64,000 bases of DNA, taken from Daphnia pulex (Eukaryota > Arthropoda > Branchiopoda > Diplostraca > Daphniidae). Position 1 is the stretch's first letter, and every line of letters starts with the position of its first letter. The stretch is from the NCBI RefSeq assembly GCF_021134715.1, contig NC_060021.1:8712501-8776500 (forward strand), given 5' to 3'. Under the pieces are notes generated by a model. The model was not told the origin of the DNA, made no database searches, and was given only the letters and a program-made list of their open reading frames with translations. Shown piece by piece: positions 17,901-31,235 of this stretch. The translations under genes were made by a program, and so were the position numbers.

Positions 17901-20900
17901 ACATTATTGAAGCAGAGCACAGATCCGGGCATTATAGATGCGACAGCCTGAAGCTTAATCTCCTTCTTCTTCCCTTCTTCCTAGCTTGATTCAATCATCT
18001 TGACTCTAGACCCTATAAATCTCATCCGCCACCGACTTTTATTCCTCCCTCCTTCCAATTGATATGCAGTGTTCCTCTTTTGGCATCAATCCATCAATAA
18101 CCATTTCATCTCTCTTGTTTTGTTTCGGTTTGAATTGTCTCCCCCCTTCACTTTGGTTGCAGACTGTACCAGCTACGCCACCTGTTTGTTCAACGCTTTC
18201 GACCCACAACGCAAGGGCTACCTGACCTTTGAGGTACGAATCAAATAAAAACATTTTTCTATTTTTTTTGGAGACGTAAAGAGGGTGGCCAAAAATGCCG
18301 GGTGCTGATATAACAGCTCGACGACGTCGTTATAGTGATGATGTCAGCGGCAAATGTTTTTCTTGTAACTGTGTGTGTCACATCCGCCGTGTTTAGAGTC
18401 GTACCTTTGTGTTTACTTCTTGTTATATTCGACGCACAAGTGCCAATTGGCCAGAGAGCTGCCGGCCATCTAGTTGACGACTGGGTCCCATTTTTTCGTA
18501 ACATAACGACAGCGTTGACGATGAAGAATTGTCGGACGGACAGGACAGAAAATATGAGAAAAAAAGAAAAGGTTGAAAGATAACGATATGACTGGTACTA
18601 CTACCGACTCTGTGTGTGTGTTAACGAGCTGTATAAAAACGAAATGATGGAAGGAATAAGGGACCTGCTTCTTTGATGGGCGTGTCTCTCATAGACGGAA
18701 GGAAACCAAATTGTCGACGGAAAAGTTGTCGACATGTCGACAGACATCCAATTAGATAACAAACACGTGGGTGGGTGGGACCTGAATGAAGAAGAACGGA
18801 AGCAGCTCAATTACAAGGGCTGAGAAGAAGAAGAAGAAGAAGAGGTGGCAAAACTCACGACGGGGAGATCCGACACCCCAAAGATCCCGATAACTTGATT
18901 GAAAGAAAACGCCGCTCCCCCCCACCCCACAGCGACGTCAATTCCGCCATCAAATTCTTCGGTCTTGTTCAAAAGTATCGATTTTCCCTCAATTCGAATG
19001 ATTGAATTCAATTAAAAAGCAGACAGGCAGATACTATTTCTTTCTTTCGAAATGAAATCAAGGGCCTGAAATAACTTGCGAAACCCCCGCTCGCAGCACT
19101 TTCTGATGAGGATATTTACTCAAACGCCGTTTTAATGAAAGACGTGAGACATTCACGGCCCCACAATATCTACTCCCCACGTCTTTTCATTTCTTTTTTT
19201 TTCTTCTGGGTGTGTGTTGTATTCGCCCTTTTTTTCTTCTTCCCCTCCTCGGCCGTCGCTTATTGATCGGCTGTGCGTGATGTGCTGGTATATACGGTAC
19301 ATTGCAGAGAGATGGGGAAAAAAAGGAGAACGCCGTCTCCTTTCTACAGACACACACAGGCCGTCTCTTTTCTCATAGGTTCCATTAGCTTTTTCCTCTC
19401 GCCGATACTACACATATGGGAAAGAGAGAAACTCTTGCACCGCACACATTTCACCATGTGAGTGTGTGCGAGCAACACTTGGCGGCGGCGGCTGTTGCGG
19501 GTCAACAGCATTTCCCTATACGCGCCCAGGGTTTTGCTTTTTTCTCTCTTGGCTGGTTGTCTCCGATGGCCAACTTTGAGCATATCAGCCACACACGCGC
19601 TCCCCGACCCCACAGACTTCTTTATTGTTTCTTGGCTGCTATAGTCTTATACTATATAGCTAGACCATGTAATGTCCTCCTCCTTCTTGCCTTCAGCCCA
19701 TAATTTATAAAATATAGCGGCAGGGCGTCAACTTACTTGGCTCGACTAAGGAGACCGACCGACCGACCAACGACAACGATGAAGGTTATGAGCTTTTATT
19801 TTTTATTTTTTATTATTTTTTCGTTTTTTTGATTGGTTTCCCTTCTCCTTCCATTGTGCTGCTGCTGTTACAACAGCACACCGTGAGAGAGAGAGAGTCT
19901 CTGCATGGGCCGGCTGGACTTTCGGGGCCTATAATAATCCCCCAGCTGGACGTTAATAATAAGCTTTGTAATGTTGACTGACCGCACGTTCTTTATAGCT
20001 GCTAAAGGACTTGCTACCCCTTTTTTTGCTTTCAAGGGAAGGGGCCTCTATAAATAAATATCCCCCCCCCCCACCCTGTGCTCATAATGTACTTAATACC
20101 CGCCATTTGACTCACTTTTATTTACTTCCTCCTTGCGGGCGCGGGGGAGGAGGAAGAAAGAAACAAAACAAACAAACCAAATAACAGCATTTAATATAGT
20201 GGTAGTAGTAAGGGGGGAAAAGAGTCTGCGGGGGGTTATTGCGGCCCACACATCACACACCAACGACGATATGGCAATTTAGATCTATGTCCAAGTATAA
20301 AGTCTTTCTTGTCACATTTGATGCGCGACTCGCACCCTTCCACATGATGAACAGTTGGCCCTCACGGTCCCCAAACGTCTGGCGGGACCTAATAAAAGAA
20401 ATGGCCGCTCGTATTATAGCGGCCCTGGTCAAAGCTCACGACTATTTTGATGATACGGCCAATGCAATCACAAGCTCCTAAAAGGCCGTCCTCCCAACAC
20501 GGGCAATCTAAACGAAATCAATCGGGTTCCAAAAACAAATCGCAAACGCCATCGTAAATAGAAAAAAAGGAGAAATCTCGACGGTTAATTGAGTCGTAAT
20601 TAGCAATATTGAATGAAAATCACGTGTTTATCTGGTTGAATTGAAAAAAAAAATAATAATAATAATAAATTCTTTTGCCGTCTGGCGCAGGAGATGGTGT
20701 TGGCGATATCAGCCCTGTCCCGCGGCTCCCTGGCCGATAAACTTCGATGGTACGTTTGTCTCTTCTACTTTAAATCCTCTCGATCCCCACACACAAGCCA
20801 AATGAAATTGCTCCGAATAAATAACGTTTAACAGACTCCACTCCTATACCCCACACTTTCTAAAACAAATTAAAGAAATGAATAAAACAATTTATTTTTG

Positions 20901-23900
20901 TTTTCTGGGTGGGGATTTAAACGAATCAAACAGGGTCTTCACGCTGTACGACTCGGACGGCGACGGTGTCATCCACCGGTCAGAGATCCGTGACGTCATC
21001 TTGGCCGCCTATCGAATGGGAGGTCGCAATCAAGGTATATTTCCATCAACCCAAATGCGGACGCACCCACCGCGTTGCCTTATTACCATCAAGTTTAGTG
21101 TTACGTGCGACTTATCCGGTCTTCCGAGTTTCTTTTGTCAACTTGGCTTTCACATCGGGAGAGAGAGAGAGACGTGCTGATGGAATAGATCAGAACCTCT
21201 CGACAAAACTCGCCACAAACCGACGCACAAAAGAGTTTCGCCATCACGATGATGTTAGTTGCTCCTCTTTCGAGCCAACCTTACGCAAGCACACACGTAA
21301 TATTTAAGTTGATGGCCGTCAGAGCTGACGTCAATCAAGTTTATTACTACAAAAGATGCACACCGTATTCGAATGTACTTTCCAATTGACTGGAGTTGTT
21401 CTTTTTTAAACCAAAGACACTAACTTAGGACGCAGGACTCTTCCGACATTGTAGGGAATAAAAATAAGAAAAAGATGTCAACTTTGACTTTGTTTGCTTT
21501 CAGGAGAAAAAGTTTTGCTTAAAAAAAAAATTAAGTCAAACATATTCAATTATTCAGTTTTGAGCCCTCCGAAAGTTTTGATTTTTTCCCATTTGGTTTT
21601 CTGTCGTCGTCTTTTGAATAGCTAACAAAAGCGTGTTTGACGTGTTTCAAATGGGATGGAGAAAGATTCAAATCAAACTTGTATATTCCCGCGGATAGAG
21701 TAGAGTAGTCTCGCTTACTCTGGAAAATATTAGACGAATTCAACCGATCGGAATGAGGAGGAAAAAGCAATCATTCCAGTCAAACAGGCCCAGATATTGT
21801 GCCTATACTATCTCCCTCCCAGTCTGTGTACACACCCGTTTCTAAAGCTATGCAGTACCTTCTTCTTCTTCTTCTCCTCCGTCTTCTTAAAAATAAAATG
21901 ATTGATCAATGAAATGAATATGACATGGAAATGCAATTTATCGTCGAGATGCGCCCCTGCATAATAGACGAGGCCGCCCAAGAGTTTTCCTTCCCTTTTC
22001 TCCCCGCAGATTATTCGATTCGTAAATAAGTTGATTTTAAATACTGCTTTAAAAAAAAAAAAAAATAACTCAACTACTTCACCATTTCCCTTGTAAAGTA
22101 TTGGCGTACGAAAGTCCCTGAAAATATGGAAAAGGGGATAACGAACAAAAAGTTGGCAATCTCATGTGATTAGCCCTGCGTATATATAGGCTAGACTAGT
22201 CTATTGATTGAGCGTAGAGAGCAGGTGAAGTGTGTCGTCTAGTTACAAATCCGATCGGGGGAAGAAGAAGAAGAGAAAAAAAAGGAGCTACTTGTCAACT
22301 CTCTCTCTCTGTGTAGTAGCACTTGCTCTTTATCCGGGCGGAGAGGAGCATGACGTCAACTTCGATACCGTCGTCCCTCTCCAGTTTCCTGGGTAACAAA
22401 AACCCAGCGCTTAGACAAATATTTCGTCTAGTTTCAAAATATATATGGCAAGGAGGAATCGGAGCGTGCCTTGAATCTAGATGAGCGCGACTGATAAAAG
22501 AAACACGCAAGAAACCATCAGCGCCATCAGCAAAATCCTCGGTCGCTCAATAGGAAAACAAAACAAAACATACAAAAAAACAATTTCGTCTACGTGAAAT
22601 AATAATAAAACAAAAAAAAAAAAAATGTCTCTTTTGTCTGCACACGTGGACTGTGTATAGGTAACCCGTCAATGAGGAAGTTGCCACAACAACAGCAACA
22701 ACCCTCGTCATTGTCGCAGCAACCGACCAGCTCCGTCCAGGTGGATCAGCTCATCAACCAGCAGACTGACAAAGTCTTCCAGGTCGTAAATCCAATCAAT
22801 ACCATTTTTTGACAAGCAACATCCCATCCCATCACTCGTGTACAGTCTTGATGATGTTGTAACTCAACCTGTGCTTAACCCCGCCTAATGATTTATGCCC
22901 GACGCAAGAGGCTCTTATATAATTGCGGTTTCCGTTCTCCATTTCCATGAAATTCAACCTCGTCAACAAATGCAGAAGCTCGATCTGAACCACGACGGAG
23001 TCGTCACCATGGAGACCTTCCTCCAAGTTTGCCTCCAGGTACACACACACATCCATAATATAATAACGAGTCATTCCATCCGTCTCTACTACCTTTCTGT
23101 CCCAGCTCTTCTCCTCCATTGTTTACTACTAGTTGTAATAATTGGCATTTGGGTAACTGGAAGCGCCTACCCACCCCTCTCGGCTCAATATAGATTTCAC
23201 AGGTAAAATTATAGGGGCGTTATTATCTAGACTAGGGCGGCGGGATATCGTTTCTATTTCTATGGTTGTCTATTATTTATTACATTGCCCGATCGGGTGG
23301 GGTGAAGGGGGGAGTTTTCACTTCAGTCTACTGGAATCCTCTCATCTTGGGAGGGGACTTGGGGGCTTATTGAATAATAATTTAACGAATCGCGACTTAC
23401 CGATAATGAAATTGATCCTAAGCGAAATCCGATCCCGATTGGCACGCTCGTCTAAACGCGCCGTTTCCTGTAAAACCAAAAAGTCAGTTCTGTAATCACT
23501 ATAATTCACGTCCAGTTTTCACGTATGACAAAACTAACAGACAGCAGAGAAATGCACCTGTCCACTTGATCGCGAGACAAACTAATACTGAAAAGGGGGA
23601 AGTTTATGATGCAAGGGGAAAGGTCGGGAATACAAAACAAAAAGGAGGAAGAGTTCGAGGAAGAAAAAAAACATGGCTGAAAACGACGCACGTTACAAGT
23701 TTCTCCAACCTTTCAAAACACCCAAGTTTTTCCGCTGTAACAATTTTGTAACGTTCGGCTGATGTCATATATCATTTACTGCTAGGCCTCCACTCAAGTC
23801 AAAAAAGTTTTCAGAGGTCCAATCTAATGAATCGTTCTTCTTGTTCATAACAGGACCAGAGTATCATCACATCCATTGAGAGACTTACATCCGACCTGGG

Positions 23901-23904
23901 ATGA
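14938..23904 (+). CDS. KChIP-like neuronal calcium sensor, tandem copy A (9 exons)
   Basis: EF-hand protein of the neuronal calcium sensor family, closest to Kv-channel-interacting proteins (KChIP), which bind and tune Kv4/Shal channels. Exons: 14938-15151, 15421-15551, 16121-16190, 18163-18233, 20691-20749, 20934-21034, 22661-22782, 22976-23038, 23854-23904. Total 882 nt, 293 residues, frame kept. Family marks: TQLTKEELKKFYRAFKQ, the NCS CPxG signature (ECPLG) in degenerate EF1, and LSRGSLADKLRW. EF2 loop DPQRKGYLTFEE has Lys at position 5. EF3 loop DSDGDGVIHRSE is canonical. EF4 loop DLNHDGVVTMET has Thr instead of Glu at position 12. The 71-residue first exon is not recognisable. There is no N-terminal Gly for myristoylation. 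A Gln-rich linker of about 46 residues lies between EF3 and EF4; vertebrate KChIPs have about 24. The exon 7 donor (GTCGTA) is weak, but the phase fits. Copy B, downstream on the same strand, is a paralogue with matching intron phases. The Kv4 partner is inferred from the family. Confidence 0.9.
17862..17877. repeat. G16 homopolymer in KChIP-A intron 3
   Basis: Sixteen consecutive G on the plus strand inside the intron between exons 3 and 4. It is a possible G-quadruplex former on the transcript strand and also prone to length error in sequencing. Confidence 0.9.
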
Positions 23905-24100
23905 TGTGACCCACCAGCGCACCTTGCATCACGCTATACGCTACACAGGCTGCTGCCGCTACATACATTGTCATTCTATTCTATTACCGAAACAAACAAA
24001 CACACAAATGCCAGACGACATCAACTTGCCGAGAGATCCAATTACAAAACTACGAAGAACGAAACTAGGGAGAAAAAAAAAGAAAATCGCAGCTAAAAGA

Positions 24101-24106
24101 AATAAA
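24101..24106 (+). terminator. Candidate polyadenylation signal of KChIP-A
   Basis: AATAAA about 197 bases after the copy A stop codon, followed by T/G-rich sequence as expected downstream of a cleavage site. Confidence 0.4.
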
Positions 24107-26754
24107 AACCTTTGTTTTTGGTTTGACTTTTAAATAGTTTGCATTGACGATGTAGTTTCTCTTTGTAAATCTTGTTTTATTATTTTGAATGTCTCAGATC
24201 TTCATTGTCCATGTTTCGTATTTGGGTTTTGGTTGATATGTTCAGAATATATACATCTATAAATACATATCTTATAGGCTGTTTCACTTTGGTTGATCAA
24301 CATACGTTCAGGAAAATACAAAAGGGCTCATCAAAAAAGGGCGTTGGCCAATGCGATTAGTAACCTCATCTTCGATATTAGCATTTCCTTTAGTGCTAAA
24401 CTCGACTCTCTCTCTCTCTCTCTCACTAGCGGCTGTGCACACCTAAAGACAGCGCCTTCACTTCCTATTGACTTTTTGTATTTTTCCCTCCGCTAAAAGA
24501 GGAAGAAGAAAATGCAGATATATCTAAAAAAGAAAAAAAGAAGAAGAAGAAGAAGTAATAGCGCTGCTAGGGAAACTCTATATAACCCGTCCCGCGCTCT
24601 GTGTACATATACGGAAGAGGAAGAGGGGGGAGAGAAAAGAAGAGTTTGTCGGTCCCCAGAGTGTCACGGGCAAAGGAAATCCCATTGCTGACGATTTCAG
24701 CGCTTCAGCGCCCGCCCGCTACACGCCGCGCCCCAACTGATTTGATTTCCCGGTCCGGTGACGACGTCATCACAGTATAAGACACACACACACACGCAGG
24801 GATGATAATGATGATGGTGATGCAATTTCGTCCTTGTTTTATTGCCCTGCAACGCCAGCGAAGCGACGGCAAACGAGTGAAATAATAAAAACCAACATGG
24901 AAAAAAAAAATCCAAATCTGAATTTAAAAAAAGAAAATCAAAACAACTGGAGCCAATTAGCCGCCCCGTTGTATAAACGTTGCTCGACATCATTATAAAC
25001 AAAAGAGATGAACTATTTCATTATAGAGATGGACGGTCGATTCAGTGGCCATCTCGGGAGATGGCGGACTGGGCCATGATGTGACGACATTTTTATTACT
25101 GTGCTGTTTCCTTCTCAAACATTGATCGATAACCCCCCGTCCGCGCCCCGGTTGGATGTACGACACCTTGGCGACTGCCACCCACCCCATATGCCCTCCA
25201 ACATCTCTCTACACATGTAGTAGCTGCTCTACGTGTAGTAGTAGAGTCCCCATAACGAATTTGTGTGTGGAGGAACAAGGCGATCGATCAGTGGCTCCTT
25301 TTCTTCGTCTGGTGAAATGAGAAACCCCTTTTCTTATTATGCCCACCGTACGTCGTCAGAAAGGAATAAGGGGCGGGTTCAATAGGAAATTGCTCCACCG
25401 TTTCGTCATCTTGCTTTGGCAGTTATTATTACACGTCCAAACAGCCAAACAACGGGACAAAGACTATTATAATACGTGTTAAAAAAGAGTAACCAGTGTC
25501 CCGAGCTATAAAAATCGAATCAAATTTGCCCGTACAACTCAACAAAAAAGAAAAAAAAGGAAAACTGATGATCCAATCCATGCGTAGTCACACTCGGAAA
25601 TGATATAGCCTCGGCGAGATGCACCTCTCGTGGGGGGTTATATCTAGTGAATACGTAATAGCGAGGGAGATGTCCGCTTAATAGATATCAAATTCCATGA
25701 CCCGCGAGGAAATGATCCGGTCATATTTATGGAACTGGATGGGCGAGGGCGAGTAGGATCGGTCGAGGGCCCCTCCCTCCCACTAAAATGATACGCACAA
25801 GTGTCCGATTGGATCTGCTCAGAAGGTTGAAAAGCGGGACTGGACTCGCGGGACTGGATGGGGAAGAGAGTCGAACGGGATAGAATACGACACAACACGG
25901 TTGTCAAGGAAACGATATCATATGCACACTGGCAGGAGCTAAGGCAAGACGCACACTGGAAAATAAGAAACTAACTGGCAGCGGGGAACTGATGCATGTA
26001 CACTATACTTTCCAGACATATACATATATAGATAGATAGTCTTAACTAGATTTGCCTTTGCAAGAAATTGAGAGGTCTTGTGTGTGTGTGTGTCAAAGTC
26101 TTTTGACCTTCTTCCATTTTGTGCAGCAGCAGTTCATTGATCACGTATCACCAATCGATATGTGTACACATCGCTTCCATCAGCCATGTGAAATGTCCTT
26201 CTTCCCTTTTTCTTGATTCCAGATGGATGCCCCTGATGTTTGCTCTTCTTTTTTTTTCTTCCAGGTCGAAACGAGCCGAATAGGCAATTCCTTTTCAAAA
26301 TTCTATCTCGACATTGGACGGGCGCGTGCCATCTCACATTATGGCAGATATGTGTGTTCCCCTAGACGTTTTCTTCCCAGATCTCTGGTATTGTCCTTGC
26401 AGTATTTGGAATTGGGACCATATTGATTCTATGCCCGGCCTGTACATATCTTCCTTTTCCCTCTGTGTGTGTGTGTGTGTTACGTACATCATTTAACGGG
26501 GTTCCGCCCACCTTTTAAAAGCTTTGAAATGAAGCAGGCGGTCCCACGGCGAATTATTCCTCCCCATCTTGTTAATGGACTAATTACATGCACTCCGATA
26601 ATGTTCTTCCATTATTTAGTGGATGCCCGTCGACTTCATTTGCATTTAGATGATTACCGATAATTCTCTCCTAGTCCCTTTGATTAAACAATAACCCGCC
26701 GCCCACCCTACACACTGTGTCCATTCATCCGAATTTGAAAATAAAAAGACGGGG

Positions 26755-26774
26755 GAAGAAGAAGAAGAAGAAGA
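26755..26774. repeat. (GAA)n microsatellite
   Basis: Run of GAA units between the two KChIP genes. Confidence 0.9.
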
Positions 26775-29401
26775 CTTGGGTGGGAATCGTGTTAGATGTC
26801 TCGACAACATGTCAAGGAGATTTGAGACGAAAAGCGACGCACGGCACGACCGTGTGAGCGACAACAATCAAGGTGAGTTTCCATAAAAAGACATTACAAC
26901 TCTCAGCTTTTTCTTTTTTCTTTACCGCCGTCCCACTCATTATATTGGGCAAACTTTGACATTGACGGCACGGCCGACGTGAATTGAACCTTGTAGGAAC
27001 AAATTAGGCCATTGACTTTGTCTACCGAGAAAGGGAGAGTGGATAAAAGGCATTGAAAGAGCCCGAGGGCAGATTCAATCTTAATAATAATAATATTTTT
27101 ATTGGGGGGAAAAAAAAAAGGCCGCCGAGAGTATTTAGAAATCTTTTTAAGGGGAATCGGAAATGGCAGGCGCCATACTACTACTCTCTTTTTTGATTGC
27201 ATTACTTCAAGATTCTCTCCCTTTTCTTTCCCCTTTCATCTTCGCCAGTTATATCGTATATCGTTCAATTTCAATCGAATGATTCTCAACTCGAATGCGC
27301 ATCTTTTGGGGGAGATGATGATGTTCATCTCTAAATCACTCGATGATCGCCTATGCCCTGGAGAAGAGAATAAAATAGCAGAGACCGTTCAGGTCACATT
27401 CGATTTGCTCCTCTGGTGGTGAGGGGGTTCGATCGGCCGTGTGTTATTGTGTCTCTGTGACTATTGGTTACACGAGTAACCAAGGGCAAGGGCAAGTGAA
27501 GGGTTTCTCTTCTTCTGCGCCCTGGTGGGCTGGTGCACACACATAAACACACACACACGCGCGCGCGAGCGTCAGAGAGGAATTTAATGAATTGCTGGGT
27601 TGTGTGTCGTCCCTTCTCGACTGTGGACACAACCGTATCACGCGCTCCGTTAGGAAACCCGAGAACACCAACAACAACCACAACAACCACAACAACCCCA
27701 AGACGTAGGCAGTGGGAATTGATTGACACAGGCGAGAGGTGGGGCAGCAGCCTTATCTCAACCTTATTCTTTAAAAATCAAGTTTTCCCTTTTTTTATTA
27801 GACGAAGTTCCTGCGAACAGATGCCATGACGACGTGCCCAGAAATAGTCATGATATACGTCCATACACAATGCACTTTGAATTATACGTACAGTACAGCT
27901 ATTGCTGTGCACCCTATGCTCCCGTAATACTTCCACAACTTTGTTGGTTTTTATGGAAGCAACAAAAAACCAAAAAAAGAAATCAAATAAAATAAGAGAT
28001 TGCCCACATACTATAAAAGTCAAACAAGTCTGTTGCAAAGAAGTAGTACATTATAGGAAAGGTTGGTTGCCAAATAATATGTTTTGATATCTTCTTCTTT
28101 CTTTTTTTCTTCCCCCGGTCGGCATGACCAGACGCAAGAAGAAGAAGAAGAAGAAAGAAGTAACAAGGAAATATTAGTCCAGTGGGCGATGGCGGCGCTG
28201 TTGCTCCAGGATCAACCCAGACCAAAAAAAAAAGAAGAAAAAAATAATAAAAAAAGAAGAAGAAAAGGGGCGTAGGAAAACATAGGAAAAAAAGAAGGGA
28301 AGATTCGAGACAAGAGGGAAATAACAACTTAACAGCACGTTTGGGAACGCTAACTTAGTTTCGTTTTTGGGATAAAGAGAGAACGAATGAGAGATGGGGA
28401 GCCGTTAGATATGGATGACTAGATATAATAGACTGTGTGCAGCACACATAAAAGCTCGGCTACATAATGGCGTGTTGTATAGCGTGAGTCTAGCCAAACA
28501 TTTTGGGATTGATGTTTTTTTTTTCCTTTTTCTTTTTTTCTTTTTGTCGTCGCATCATTATTGAAACGATCAAGACAACTAATAGGGAAGGGAAAGACAA
28601 ATTTAGTTTCTCTTCTGTTCCCAATTTGTCACAGAAAGTTCATTTCTCTCGCTGGCTATTTTTGGCCGCTTAATTTTATCGATTGAAACGGATGGCGGGG
28701 TCTTGGATACATAGTACGAATATCCAGCAATAAGTGGTGGAATTCCGCACAGACTAACTGCGAGCAACTGACGGCTGGAACTAGTCCAGTGAAAAGGCAG
28801 ACACGAACGGGGCTCTAGATCCTCTCGATCAACCACAACAAAAAGGAAGGAAATACTCGCGGCTGCGACTCGGGAAAAATGGGCCGTCGCGTTTACAGAG
28901 CGGAAAAACCGGAAGAAAAAAAAAAAAAGAAAAAAAAAAATCCAACGACCACATCGGATTACATAAACGTTATTTTGTGTGTGTGTGTGTGTCGTCTTCT
29001 TTGCCTTTACCGCATCGGTTGACGCCCACTCCGTGTTTTGTGGGACACAACGCAATATAGTTCTCCCAAGTTACGTGATTCAAGTTCTTGATTTTTTTAG
29101 ACGCCCACATGGGCCGGAGACGGCGACTCCCCCGGCGGAACATTGGGTATTTATTAAAAAAACGCGGCAGCCGAATTAATAATCGGAGCGGAAAATAAGT
29201 TAACTTGTTTTTCCATGGAAAAGCTGAACGATGAGACGAGAGACAAAAACTGAGACTGCCAAGCACTCCATGACATACGATAAATCCGTCTGTCTGTCTT
29301 ATACTGAACGTCGAATGATATTATTAAGGATCATCATCAGCCGAGTTATTTACTTTTCGGAAGCATTCCGGCGCCCCGCGGAACCCGAAACGATTCCAAA
29401 C

Positions 29402-29422
29402 ACGACGACGACGACGACGACG
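29402..29422. repeat. (ACG)n microsatellite
   Basis: Seven ACG units, unusually CpG-rich for a microsatellite. Confidence 0.9.
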
Positions 29423-30120
29423 TTCCAATTCCCTTCTCTAATCTCGTGATATGTTAGGATCTCTCCAAATCACGGACGCATCTTGTCCCCTTACCATTTT
29501 GGCTGTCATCATTTTTACACAACATGCCAACGACCTACGCCATCTGTCGACTGACGTTTCAATCACGACGCGCAACTTGGCCCCTTTTGAAAAACAAACA
29601 AACACATAAGGCCCTTGTATACAAATCACTCAGGCGTTATTATTATTGTGTTACATTCCGCTGGCCCACGCCAGGTCGGTCAATCGCTTGTGGAAATAAG
29701 GGGGGGGGGGACTCAAAATTCCAAACGTGCCCAAAAAATTGTTTTGGTTTATTCCAATCGTAAACCACGCCCAAACAATTTATTTTGGCTTGTTGATTAC
29801 CTTGCCCCCGCTAACAAATGTAGTGCGCAAGGACTTGCAATTGGCGTCTCCCATTTTCCACACCGAAACCCAAAAGGAGAAAATAAAATAAAAGATAATT
29901 ATAAAGTAGCGAGTCAACGCGAAATTATTCGAAGGCGCGCGCTCGTGGTCCGCCCCCATAAGAAATAACCAATTTCCCACGCGTCACGCGAGAAGAGCTA
30001 TAGACGCTCCGATATATATTATATAGACTGTGCTGGTGTACGCGATTTTTAAGTGTCTGTGTGTGTAGTATGTGCGTTGTTGGCTCGACGCCGGGCGTCT
30101 GCGTTAAACAGTGTCGCCTC

Positions 30121-30165
30121 CGTGTGTGTGTACACACACACACACACACGCACACACACATACAC
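30121..30165. repeat. GT/CA alternating tract with Z-DNA potential
   Basis: A (GT)n run turns into a (AC)n run at its middle, giving about 45 bp of alternating purine and pyrimidine that is partly self-complementary. It lies about 1.1 kb upstream of the KChIP-B start codon. Confidence 0.85.
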
Positions 30166-31014
30166 AAGGAGAAGTGAGCAGAAAGAGGAGCCTCGGCCAA
30201 ATGGATTGGGATGAAAGAGCTTCTCCTGTATGGTGGGGATCCTACTTTCTCCCGACTACTCTTGTATACGGAGTAGGAGTAGGAGGAGGAGGTGGGTGGG
30301 TGGGAGGGTTGAATTCAGCCAGCCATGAAGGCGCGGAAGGAGCGAAAGAGAAAAGTGGGAGACGACGATGACGACGGTGAGGCTCTTCATTCGCCTTCCG
30401 CACCGTGTCGAGACCGCCGGCTCCCGTCGCACGCTCCCGACATCTCAACGACCCAATAACAACGCGACTAAGGCGCTGGTAAGTCAATAACTAAGCGATG
30501 CGCATCTTGTTAATCAATCCAATCATTCCTCCTAATTGACCGGCCCCATTTTCTCAAAACATTTGATCATTTCCGCGAATCAAACGGGCCGGTGCAGAAC
30601 AAAAAACAAATAATTTTGCACGAACAAACGGACCTGATAACCCTCAATCTATAATGTGCCCATGTCTACACAATCTAGCGTTTGCATGTCGAAAAAGATC
30701 CGCCGCTGGGCTCTTTTTTTCTTGTTGTTGTTGCTTTGTTTTATTGGTTATTTCGTTTTGTAGGAACAAGCCGCACGCACATAACGGGACCCGAGGAAAT
30801 CAAGCCCTTCGATCTCCTGTCCAAGGGTGGAGAGTGTGTGTTTGTGCGCGCGTGGTGTTTGTTGGTGGAAGAGGAGAACTATAGCTGTCAATTGCAACTG
30901 CACATCGATTGAGTGAGAACAGCCGGACGACACGCAACAACACAAAAAAGAAGAGGGGGGGGAAAACACACACACAACTCTCTCCTCTTTGCCTATACGC
31001 GAAAACAAAAACAC

Positions 31015-31041
31015 AAGAAGAAGAAGAAGAAGAAGAAGAAA
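31015..31041. repeat. (AAG)n microsatellite
   Basis: About nine AAG units roughly 200 bp upstream of the KChIP-B ATG, possibly within its 5' UTR. Confidence 0.9.
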
Positions 31042-31235
31042 CAAATAGGAAGAGACGACATTGTGAGAAGAGTTGCCGCCTCCAGTAAGCCTCCCGCTCG
31101 GCAAACTATACACCAAAAAAAAAGAAGCGAATATACATAACGCAGCAGCGGAGGGAAAGCGGAGGGAAACGAACGAAGAAGGAAGAAGAAGAATAAGGAA
31201 AATAAAAGGACGAAATCATTGAGCGATCAGAGAAA

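Larger units (their letters stand above)
23905..31235. other. Intergenic region between the two KChIP copies
   Basis: About 7.3 kb without a recognisable coding exon. It starts with the 3' UTR of copy A and ends with the promoter and 5' UTR of copy B. It holds many microsatellites (GAA at 26755, ACG at 29402, CA/GT at 30121, AAG at 31015) and poly-A/T tracts. TATA-like stretches lie near 30015-30026 and 28449-28454. I found no third KChIP exon set and no transposon coding sequence. Confidence 0.55.

Noticed and set aside
30111..30371. Plus-strand frame with repeated Thr-His
   Set aside because: Translation of the CA dinucleotide repeat.
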